From Gammaproteobacteria bacterium (lineage in GTDB: Bacteria; Pseudomonadota; Gammaproteobacteria; Xanthomonadales; Marinicellaceae), in NCBI GenBank assembly GCA_030426065.1, contig JAUHZH010000193.1:1-5078 (forward strand): DNA of 5,078 nt, in the 5' to 3' direction. The translations under genes and the position numbers were made by a program. How positions within the stretch are numbered: position 1 is the first letter of the stretch; every line of letters starts with the position of its first letter. Positions 1 through 5,078 of this stretch are shown one piece after another. Under the pieces are notes generated by a model. It worked only from the letters and a program-made list of their open reading frames with translations, was not told the origin of the DNA and did no database searches.

Positions 1-14
1 CTGGTTGGCCCGTT

Positions 15-890
15 TCAGTTGACCCGCATCAGCGTGAACTGGGTCAAACGTTCCAAAGCCTCAGTTTCCAATCCACTTTCTTTCAGCAGCGCCATGCATG
101 CGTCAATGTGTGCCTTGGCCGCGTTTTGCGCTCCGTCTAAACCCATCAGTTTGGGGTAGGTTGATTTGTTGAGTCCTTGGTCTGAACCGGCCGGTTTGCC
201 CAAAGTTTCTGTGTTGGCTGTGACGTCCAATACATCGTCCACGATTTGAAAAGCCATGCCGAAATGCTGGGCGAATTGATGCAGCGCCTCAGACGCATCC
301 ACATCAGCAACCAGTGCCGTCACCATGTCAACACAAGCAGTCAATAAAGCGCCGGTTTTGGCGCGGTGAATGGTTTGCAAATGCGGCAGGGTCACCGCTT
401 GGTTTTCGGCTTCTAAGTCCAATGACTGGCCACCAGCCATGCCCATCAGACCACAGGCTTTGGCCATGATTTGAATCATGTTGACCACGTGCACTGCAGG
501 TGCAGGCGTGGCCGCCAGTACCTCAAATGCCATCGCTTGTAAAGCATCACCGGCCAATATGGCGGTCGCTTCATCAAAAGCTATGTGGCAAGTGGGGCGA
601 CCACGGCGCAAATCGTCGTCGTCCATGCAAGGCAAATCATCATGAATCAGGGAATAGGCGTGGATCATTTCTATGGCACAGGCCAAATGATCGGCTTGCG
701 CCTCAGGGACATCACAGGCTTGAGCGGTGGCGTATACCAACAATGGACGAACCCGTTTGCCGCCGGACAGGAGGGAATAGGCCACGGCCTTTTTTAAGGT
801 GCTGTCAGTATCGCTGAGCTGGTCAAGCTGGTTTTGAAGGAATTGATTGATCCGCTTTTGCTCAGTGGCAAACAGTTCATTCGCTTTCAC
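15..890 (-). CDS. ispA: Farnesyl diphosphate synthase (short-chain (E)-prenyl diphosphate synthase)
   Basis: Cytosolic enzyme that condenses isopentenyl diphosphate with dimethylallyl and then geranyl diphosphate to give C15 farnesyl diphosphate, the precursor of quinone side chains and undecaprenyl carrier lipid. The 291-residue product is full length (E. coli IspA is 299). GGKRVRP at 43-49 binds diphosphate. The first Asp-rich motif is DDLPCMDDDD at 84-93, with RRGRPT following. The second is DDVLD at 218-222, followed by GKPAGSD at 231-237. Tyr79 five residues before the first motif, plus the two-residue insertion (Pro-Cys) inside it, is the bacterial type II farnesyl synthase pattern and argues for a C15 product. 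The start is a GTG at 888-890, lying 14 nt inside the end of xseB, and no ATG nearby fits the family N-terminus. No strong Shine-Dalgarno is visible, so translation is probably coupled to xseB. Geranylgeranyl synthase is the main alternative and is less likely. Confidence 0.95.
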   Translation of the reverse strand: MKANELFATEQKRINQFLQNQLDQLSDTDSTLKKAVAYSLLSGGKRVRPLLVYATAQACDVPEAQADHLACAIEMIHAYSLIHDDLPCMDDDDLRRGRPTCHIAFDEATAILAGDALQAMAFEVLAATPAPAVHVVNMIQIMAKACGLMGMAGGQSLDLEAENQAVTLPHLQTIHRAKTGALLTACVDMVTALVADVDASEALHQFAQHFGMAFQIVDDVLDVTANTETLGKPAGSDQGLNKSTYPKLMGLDGAQNAAKAHIDACMALLKESGLETEALERLTQFTLMRVN

Positions 891-1080
891 GGTTTTGGTC
901 CATCAGCTCTTGGATTTTTTGTTCAGCATCGCTGATGATTTGTTGGCAGGATCGGGTCAGTTTCACCCCTTGCTCATACAATTTCAAAGACGCTTCCAAG
1001 CCGACATCATCTTGTTCCATTTGCTCGATGATGCGGTTCAATTCACTCAACTGTTTTTCAAAAGATTTGGCCTGACTCAT
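877..1080 (-). CDS. xseB: Exodeoxyribonuclease VII small subunit
   Basis: Small subunit of exonuclease VII, a cytosolic single-strand DNA nuclease. Several XseB chains assemble on one catalytic XseA. The xseA gene is not in the window and is usually unlinked. The 67-residue product has the family layout: two helices in a hairpin, with SFEKQLSELNRIIEQME at 6-22, the acidic turn DDVGLEASLKLYEQG at 24-38 and a second Glu/Gln-rich helix to about 61. There is no catalytic site, as expected. The frame stays open upstream to an ATG at 1131, but those 17 extra residues lie in tilS and are unlike the family, so the ATG at 1080 is chosen. It is 10 nt after the tilS stop. The bases just before it read CACCTC, which is not a Shine-Dalgarno, so reinitiation after tilS is inferred. 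The 3' end overlaps the ispA start by 14 nt in another frame. Confidence 0.93.
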   Translation of the reverse strand: MSQAKSFEKQLSELNRIIEQMEQDDVGLEASLKLYEQGVKLTRSCQQIISDAEQKIQELMDQNRESE

Positions 1081-1090
1081 GAGGTGTATT

Positions 1091-2350
1091 TTACAAAATT
1101 TGCGAAGCCTTGTGCCATGTATATTGGCCATTGTGCTGTTTCAGGTATTCAGCCCACTCGGCACTGACCCAATCCCCATGGGCGACCAAACGCTTGTTGA
1201 TGAATAAAAAAGGCGTGACCGCTTTGTCCCAAGGAGGTGTGTTGGCTTCTTGGTGAAGTTTTTTGATGGTTTTGTGGTGGGCCTGGCACGGTAACATCAG
1301 TTTCTGGCCAGGCACTTGGTAGGCCACTTCAATCTGTTCAATTGGCAAATGACGTGAGAGCATCACTTGGCCACCGGGTCCTAAGTCAAAATGAGAACTG
1401 TCTGGTGGCTCATTCAAGGACAAGGTTTGTGTTTGGGGAGTTGCCACCGGCTTCAGTAGGTACAACTGTTGTTTCCAAGCCACCAATCGACACCGTTCGT
1501 GTTCCAGTGTCGGGGTTTTGTGATCAGCCGCTTGTTGTACTGATGCAATGAAATTGTTCAATTGATGGGCCGTGAACACGGCATGGCCTTGTTTCTCCAA
1601 CCAGTGGTGGAGGAAAGCGGCATCGACTTGGTGTCGCGACAAGGACAAGGGGTTGTCATCCGGCAGCAACCGGTGCAAGCAAGCCAAACTCTCTGCCAAA
1701 CGTGTGGCGGTTGCGAAGATGTGGTCGATGACTTGGGGCTGCTGTGCTTGGATGACGGGTAATAATTGGTTCCTGATTTGGTTCCTCTGGTAATGGTTTT
1801 CAGCGTTGCTCGGGTCATCGCACCAGGTCAAACCGTTGGCCGACAAATAATCGGTGATGGTGTTTTTACTGACAGCCAAAAGCGGACGGATGACCCGATG
1901 TCCGGCCCAATCATGACTGGCTGCCATGCCGGTCATGCCCTTCAATCCAGTGCCGCGCATCAAACGAAACAAGACCGTTTCTGCCTGGTCTTGCTGGTGA
2001 TGGGCGGTCAGCAAGCATTCATTCGACTGCACATGGGTTGCAAAAACTTGCTGTCTGGCCTCGCGTGCGGCATTCTCAGAAGCATTGACGGGCGTCACGC
2101 GCTCAACAAGCAATGGGATTTGCCACAAACCGCATTGGCGGATGGCATGTTGTTGCCATTCGTCGGCTTCGGCTTGCAGTTGGTGGTTGACATGGATGGC
2201 GCGGATTCTGCCTTGGAGTTTGGGGTGGTGAGCGCAAAAATGCAACAAGGCGGTGGAATCACTTCCACCGCTGTAGGCAATCAAGAATGAGCGATCCGCC
2301 GGCAGCGAATCAACATCAAAGAGGTCAGTGTGATTCGCTGAAGGCACCAT
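1091..2350 (-). CDS. tilS: tRNA(Ile)-lysidine synthetase
   Basis: ATP-dependent enzyme that attaches lysine to C34 of the CAU-anticodon tRNA-Ile, forming lysidine. This switches the tRNA from methionine to isoleucine identity and lets it read AUA. It is normally essential. At 419 residues it is full length (E. coli TilS is 432). The N-terminal N-type PP-loop domain carries SGGSDS at 27-32 (ATP pyrophosphate loop), HVNHQL at 53-58, ENAAREAR at 92-99, the long block from TAHHQQDQAETV (115-126) to GTGLKGM (133-139), and DDPSN at 178-182 followed by RNQIRN at 189-194. The C-terminal tRNA-binding TilS_C domain is seen at about 348-395: HKTIKKLHQE at 359-368, PPW at 372-374, and VAHGDWV at 389-395. 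The ATG at 2350 lies 26 nt inside the end of accA in a different frame. There is no clear Shine-Dalgarno, so translational coupling with accA is likely. It ends with TAA 10 nt before xseB. Confidence 0.96.
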   Translation of the reverse strand: MVPSANHTDLFDVDSLPADRSFLIAYSGGSDSTALLHFCAHHPKLQGRIRAIHVNHQLQAEADEWQQHAIRQCGLWQIPLLVERVTPVNASENAAREARQQVFATHVQSNECLLTAHHQQDQAETVLFRLMRGTGLKGMTGMAASHDWAGHRVIRPLLAVSKNTITDYLSANGLTWCDDPSNAENHYQRNQIRNQLLPVIQAQQPQVIDHIFATATRLAESLACLHRLLPDDNPLSLSRHQVDAAFLHHWLEKQGHAVFTAHQLNNFIASVQQAADHKTPTLEHERCRLVAWKQQLYLLKPVATPQTQTLSLNEPPDSSHFDLGPGGQVMLSRHLPIEQIEVAYQVPGQKLMLPCQAHHKTIKKLHQEANTPPWDKAVTPFLFINKRLVAHGDWVSAEWAEYLKQHNGQYTWHKASQIL

Positions 2351-3287
2351 ATGACATCAAACGCGCATAGCGTTGTGCCAGCAACTCATCTTCTGGCAAT
2401 GCTTTCAGGCGTGCGATCTCTGAGGTGATTTTTTCTTTCAATGCATCCGCCACAACAGCCGGGTTGCGGTAAGCACTGCCCAAGGGCTCTTTGATGACGT
2501 GATCGATCAGTTTGAAATCTTTCAATTTGTCAGAAGTGATGCACAAGGCTTCGGCGGCATCTTGGGCCTTGTCGGCACTGCGCCACAAAATAGAAGCACA
2601 GCCTTCAGGAGAAATCACAGAATAGGTGCTGTATTCCAGCATCATGGTGATGTCACCGACACCGATGGCCAATGCGCCGCCTGAACCACCTTCACCAATC
2701 ACGGTACAAATGATGGGCACTTTTAAATGTGACATCACTTCCAGGTTTTTTGCGATCGCTTCAGATTGTCCGCGTTCTTCTGCACCGATGCCTGGGTAGG
2801 CGCCGGGTGTGTCAATGAAAGTCACAATGGGCATGTTGAATTGCTCAGCCATGCGCATCAAACGCAAGGCTTTGCGGTAGCCTTCAGGGCGTGGCATGCC
2901 AAAATTGCGTTTGATTTTCATCTTGGTTTTGCGCCCTTTTTGGTGGCCAATGACCATCACAGGCACACCATCAATCTTGGCCGGGCCGCCGACGATTGCC
3001 GCATCGTCAGCAAAGGCGCGGTCACCGTGCAATTCTTGGAAGTCTTCACACATCAATTCAATGTAGTCCAATGTGTAAGGCCGTTTGGGGTGGCGTGCCA
3101 ATTGGGTGATTTGCCAGTCATTCAGGTTGGCAAAAATGGACTCGGTTTTGCTTTTGAGTTTGGATTTCAAACGCTCAATTTCTTCATCAATGTTCATCGC
3201 GTTGTCATCACTGACGTTGTGCAGTTCATTGATTTTGGCTTCTAATTCGGCCAATGGCTGTTCAAAATCTAAATAGTCTGTGTTCAT
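2325..3287 (-). CDS. accA: Acetyl-CoA carboxylase, carboxyltransferase subunit alpha
   Basis: Alpha chain of the heterotetrameric carboxyltransferase. With AccD it moves the carboxyl group from carboxybiotin (on AccB) to acetyl-CoA, giving malonyl-CoA, the first committed step of fatty-acid synthesis in the cytosol. From the ATG at 3287 it is 320 residues, against 319 in E. coli, and the two align along their length. It opens with YLDFEQPLAELEAKI at 5-19. RHPKRPYTLDY at 65-75 and GHQKGRKTK at 114-122 follow. FIDTPGAYPG at 157-166, then AEERGQSEAIA at 169-179, IGEGGSGGALAIGVGD at 197-212 and YSVISPEGCASILW at 222-235 form the crotonase-fold active region with its oxyanion glycines. It ends in RLMSYG as in E. 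coli. A TTG 18 nt upstream (3305) would add six residues, but the family N-terminus matches the ATG. It is the first gene of a leftward operon with tilS, xseB and ispA; accB, accC and accD are absent here. Confidence 0.97.
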   Translation of the reverse strand: MNTDYLDFEQPLAELEAKINELHNVSDDNAMNIDEEIERLKSKLKSKTESIFANLNDWQITQLARHPKRPYTLDYIELMCEDFQELHGDRAFADDAAIVGGPAKIDGVPVMVIGHQKGRKTKMKIKRNFGMPRPEGYRKALRLMRMAEQFNMPIVTFIDTPGAYPGIGAEERGQSEAIAKNLEVMSHLKVPIICTVIGEGGSGGALAIGVGDITMMLEYSTYSVISPEGCASILWRSADKAQDAAEALCITSDKLKDFKLIDHVIKEPLGSAYRNPAVVADALKEKITSEIARLKALPEDELLAQRYARLMSYGAFSESH

Positions 3288-3316
3288 ATTTTTCAAAGAA
3301 ATCAAAACAATCGGCT

Positions 3317-3322
3317 ATTGTA
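3317..3322 (-). promoter_or_regulatory. Probable -10 element of the accA-tilS-xseB-ispA operon
   Basis: On the minus strand the bases read TACAAT, five of six matching the sigma-70 -10 consensus. It lies 29 nt upstream of the accA ATG, so transcription would begin near 3310 with a leader of about 23 nt. At the expected 16-18 nt further upstream (about 3339-3346) there is only a poor -35, and there is no TG extension. This may be an activator-dependent or modest promoter. It is the best candidate in the gap for driving all four leftward genes. Confidence 0.5.
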
Positions 3323-3379
3323 AAACCACCGGCGCAAATACACCAGCGCTTTAGGGCCTTCTGTTCCTTCAAAAAGTGT

Positions 3380-3385
3380 TAGAAT
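3380..3385 (+). promoter_or_regulatory. Probable -10 element of the purine deaminase gene
   Basis: TAGAAT on the plus strand matches the sigma-70 -10 consensus at five of six positions. It sits 23 nt before the deaminase ATG, implying a start near 3392 and a short leader of about 17 nt. No convincing -35 is present at the normal distance (about 3356-3363). The leader is T-rich (TTTTTT at 3392-3397) and shows no Shine-Dalgarno motif. Together with the accA -10 on the other strand it makes this 121-nt gap a divergent promoter region. Confidence 0.45.
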
Positions 3386-3408
3386 GATTCGTTTTTTCGG
3401 TCAAAATC

Positions 3409-4431
3409 ATGAGTGAATTCATTCGAACCCTGCCCAAAGTGGAGCTGCACATGCACATTGAAGGATCCATGGAGCCTGAAATGCTGTGGCAACTGGCGGA
3501 TAAAAATAAAGTGGACTTGCCTTATTCGGACATTGAAGCACTCAGAAATGCTTACCAATTCAAAGATTTGACGGAATTTGTCAACCTTTACATCCAGGGT
3601 ACAGAAGTGGTCAAGACTGCCGAAGATTTTTACACTTTGACCATGGCCTATTTGGACAAGTGCCACCAACAGAACATCATCCATGCCGAAGTGTTTTGTG
3701 ACATCCGAACTTACACCGACCGAGGGCAAGCCCCTGAAATGGTTCTGGAGGGGATTGCACAAGGTTTCAAAGAAGGCAAAGAACGTTGGGGCATCACCGG
3801 CGGCATGTTGCCTTGTTTCATCCGCCATTTGGGTGTTGAGGCGGCAATTGAGGACTGGCAGTTTTACCAAAAACACCAGGACAAAATCTTGGGTTTGGGC
3901 CTGGCTGCGATTGAGGTTCCTTATCCGCCACAGCTGTTCCAGTCCATCTTTGATGAAGTGCGTGATGCAGGATTGAAGGTGGTGGCCCATGCCGGTGAAG
4001 AAGGGGATGCCAGTTACATTTGGTCTGCCATCAAGGACCTGAACGTGGACCGCATTGACCATGGCATTCGTTGCTTGGATGATGCAGATTTGGTGAATCA
4101 CCTGGCACAATCCCAAACCCCTTTGACGGTGTGCCCTTGTTCTAACACCAGCCTGAATGTGGTTGCGGACATGGCAGACCACCCGATCAAAACCATGCTT
4201 GATGCCGGCTTGAAAGTCACCATCAATTCTGACGACCCGGCCCATTTTGGCGCGTACCTGACAGAAAACATGTTGGCCGTGCAAACGCATTGTGGCATTA
4301 CAGATGAAGACATGATCACCATGACGCAACATGCCATTGAGGCCAGCTTTGCCGATGAAGCCAGGAAACAAGACATGTTGAAGATCCTGCAACAGCACAG
4401 AAAAATAGACCAAGTGGCCATGGGGCGTTGA
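3409..4431 (+). CDS. add: Adenine deaminase-like metal-dependent purine deaminase (adenosine/AMP deaminase superfamily)
   Basis: Cytosolic zinc-type aminohydrolase for purine salvage, predicted to convert adenine to hypoxanthine and ammonia. The 340-residue TIM barrel has all catalytic residues of the family: His14 and His16 in ELHMHIEGS, His194 and the proton donor Glu197 in AHAGEEG, His218 in IDHG, and Asp275-Asp276 in NSDDPAHFG. Automatic annotation would probably say adenosine deaminase. However, the IEGSMEPE start (17-24), ALRNAYQFKDL (44-54), SYIWSAI (202-208) and TVCPCSN (240-246) resemble the adenine deaminase branch (P. aeruginosa PA0148 and fungal Aah1). The GDE signature of true adenosine deaminases is also missing: the region reads LGLAAIEVPYPP (163-174), keeping only the Glu (Glu169). 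The ATG at 3409 fits the family start, but no Shine-Dalgarno is seen. The gene is divergent from accA, and its stop codon is part of the next gene's promoter. Confidence is high for the family and moderate for adenine as substrate. Confidence 0.9.
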   Translation: MSEFIRTLPKVELHMHIEGSMEPEMLWQLADKNKVDLPYSDIEALRNAYQFKDLTEFVNLYIQGTEVVKTAEDFYTLTMAYLDKCHQQNIIHAEVFCDIRTYTDRGQAPEMVLEGIAQGFKEGKERWGITGGMLPCFIRHLGVEAAIEDWQFYQKHQDKILGLGLAAIEVPYPPQLFQSIFDEVRDAGLKVVAHAGEEGDASYIWSAIKDLNVDRIDHGIRCLDDADLVNHLAQSQTPLTVCPCSNTSLNVVADMADHPIKTMLDAGLKVTINSDDPAHFGAYLTENMLAVQTHCGITDEDMITMTQHAIEASFADEARKQDMLKILQQHRKIDQVAMGR

Positions 4432-4437
4432 TATAAT
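4429..4437 (+). promoter_or_regulatory. Extended -10 promoter (TGATATAAT) for the exported-protein gene
   Basis: The bases TGATATAAT are a perfect extended -10 for sigma-70: TG, one base, then TATAAT at 4432-4437. The TG plus the next A are also the stop codon of the deaminase gene. Transcription would start near 4444, about 22 nt before the ATG at 4466 and upstream of its Shine-Dalgarno. A partial -35 (TAGACC at 4406-4411, four of six) is present but spaced about 20 nt away, which is long; extended -10 promoters can do without it. Activity is inferred, not shown. Confidence 0.65.
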
Positions 4438-4451
4438 CTTGAAACACCATA

Positions 4452-4458
4452 AGAAGGA
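4452..4458 (+). promoter_or_regulatory. Strong ribosome binding site of the exported-protein gene
   Basis: AGAAGGA ends 7 nt before the ATG at 4466, an ideal Shine-Dalgarno and spacing. It decides the start: the frame is open back to a TTG at 4439, but that would place this site inside the coding region and spoil the signal peptide. It is the only strong Shine-Dalgarno in the window. Confidence 0.85.
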
Positions 4459-4465
4459 ATCAATC

Positions 4466-5026
4466 ATGAAAATCACCCTTTTGCTGTTACTGTCTTGTGT
4501 TCTGAGTCAAGGGTTGGCCCAAAATCCAGCACCTGCCAAGCCGCCCAACCCCTGTGAACAAGCCATTTACAAAGCCTTTGATTTTTGGCTGGGCGAGTGG
4601 GAGGTTTACGGAAAAGAAGACCGAACAGGCCCTTTGCTCGGCACCAATTCAATCACAAAAACCCAGGGTGGTTGCCTCATCATGGAACAATGGACCGGCG
4701 CCTCTGGCACCACCGGCACCAGCATGAATTTTTATGATGGCACCATCGATCAATGGGTCCAACATTGGGTCAGTCCTGGCGGTGTGTCGATTTCTTATCA
4801 TGGTGGCTTGCAAGGTGATGCCATGGTGCTTCAAGGCAAAATTTATTACGCCACCCAAAAAGAGCATCCCGTACGTGACTTTAAAGGCACATGGACACCC
4901 TTAGCGGGTGGCGCAGTGAAGCAGCACTTCGAAGAATCCATCGACGGTGGCACCTCTTGGAAGCCCTGGTTCACGGGTTATTATTTCAAAAAGGATAGTT
5001 CAGCCAAATCCAAAGACCCACAGTGA
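4466..5026 (+). CDS. Exported DUF1579-like protein of unknown function
   Basis: The 186-residue product begins with a classical Sec signal peptide: Met-Lys, a run of five leucines (5-9), and a probable signal peptidase I site after Ala18 (QGLA, then QNP). A periplasmic or secreted mature protein of about 168 residues is predicted. A lipoprotein cut at Cys11 is less likely, because the hydrophobic core would be too short and Leu at -2 is unusual. After a Pro/Ala linker (about 20-29), the body has FDFWLGEWEV at 38-47, GGCLIMEQWTG at 68-78, NFYDGTIDQWVQHWV at 88-102 and SIDGGTSWKPWFTGYY at 158-173. This layout resembles DUF1579, a beta-rich domain with no settled function; the assignment is from memory of the pattern. 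The mature part has two cysteines (30 and 70) that could pair in the periplasm. It starts 34 nt after the deaminase gene but has its own promoter and ribosome site, so a shared function with the deaminase is not implied. Confidence 0.85.
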   Translation: MKITLLLLLSCVLSQGLAQNPAPAKPPNPCEQAIYKAFDFWLGEWEVYGKEDRTGPLLGTNSITKTQGGCLIMEQWTGASGTTGTSMNFYDGTIDQWVQHWVSPGGVSISYHGGLQGDAMVLQGKIYYATQKEHPVRDFKGTWTPLAGGAVKQHFEESIDGGTSWKPWFTGYYFKKDSSAKSKDPQ

Positions 5027-5078
5027 TTCAACCGCAATGTGCAGATTCACTGACGCGTGGTCGGCCGATGTTGTTGAT
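5027..5078. other. Downstream flank with no supported gene
   Basis: These 52 bases after the last stop codon hold no recognisable gene or clear terminator. A short open plus-strand frame begins with an ATG at 5037 and runs off the edge without a ribosome site. A minus-strand frame is open from the edge to a TGA at 5028-5030 and could be the tail of a convergent gene. Neither can be judged from so few codons. Confidence 0.4.

Noticed and set aside
185..196. Perfect 12-bp palindrome AACCGGCCGGTT
   Set aside because: It falls within the codons for the conserved GKPAGSD motif of IspA, is a single copy, and is explained by coding constraint; no operator role is suggested.
1081..1131. Upstream ATG giving XseB 17 more residues
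   Set aside because: The extension lies mostly within the tilS coding region and is unlike the XseB family N-terminus.
1766..2290. A 174-codon plus-strand open frame opposite tilS
   Set aside because: It lies over the conserved PP-loop domain of tilS, has no ribosome site and no recognisable protein features.
2766..3245. A 159-codon plus-strand open frame opposite accA
   Set aside because: It is in codon register with accA and explained by the same codon bias; the translation has no domain and accA is unmistakable.
3288..3305. Upstream TTG start giving AccA six more residues
   Set aside because: The ATG at 3287 gives the N-terminus that matches E. coli AccA; the extension has no family support and no ribosome site.
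3379..4476. A 365-codon open frame on the minus strand covering the whole deaminase gene
   Set aside because: It is in exact codon register with the deaminase, so it stays open simply because that gene avoids TTA, CTA and TCA codons. Its translation is rich in His, Phe, Gln and Val with no recognisable domain, while the plus-strand protein has every catalytic motif.
5021..5052. Inverted repeat CAGTGA / TCACTG around the end of the exported-protein gene
   Set aside because: Only a 6-bp stem with a 20-nt loop and no T-run follows, so it does not qualify as an intrinsic terminator.
5037..5078. Possible gene start at an ATG running off the right edge
   Set aside because: Fourteen codons with no Shine-Dalgarno and no recognisable sequence; a convergent minus-strand gene tail is equally possible.

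Overview
This 5.1 kb window is a compact, ordinary stretch of bacterial chromosome carrying six protein genes. The proteins look proteobacterial, most likely gammaproteobacterial. AccA and IspA read very close to their E. coli counterparts, and accA, tilS, xseB and ispA are all genes of the conserved gammaproteobacterial core. Base composition is close to even by eye. The genus cannot be fixed from the sequence. I see no tRNA, rRNA, CRISPR array, insertion sequence, phage gene or other mobile element, and no stretch over 300 bases without a gene.

Left block (about 15-3287, minus strand): four genes run leftward in the order accA, tilS, xseB, ispA, with no room between them. accA and tilS overlap by 26 nt, tilS and xseB are 10 nt apart, and xseB and ispA overlap by 14 nt with a GTG start. 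This looks like one operon joining fatty-acid synthesis (acetyl-CoA carboxylase alpha chain), tRNA-Ile2 anticodon modification (lysidine synthetase), exonuclease VII small subunit and isoprenoid synthesis (farnesyl diphosphate synthase). The xseB-ispA pair is classical and is often followed by dxs, which would lie off the left edge.

Middle (3288-3408): a 121-nt divergent intergenic region with a good -10 element on each strand, feeding accA leftward and the deaminase rightward.

Right block (3409-5026, plus strand): first a metal-dependent purine deaminase. It is built like the adenine deaminases (PA0148/fungal Aah1 type) rather than true adenosine deaminases. A 34-nt gap follows, whose promoter (TGATATAAT) reuses the deaminase stop codon as its extended -10. 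Then comes a small exported protein of the DUF1579 type with a strong Shine-Dalgarno site. The last 52 bases hold no gene I can support.

No new multi-gene system is visible. The points most worth a second look are the substrate assignment of the deaminase, the stop-codon/promoter overlap, the accA-tilS overlap and the uncharacterised exported protein.
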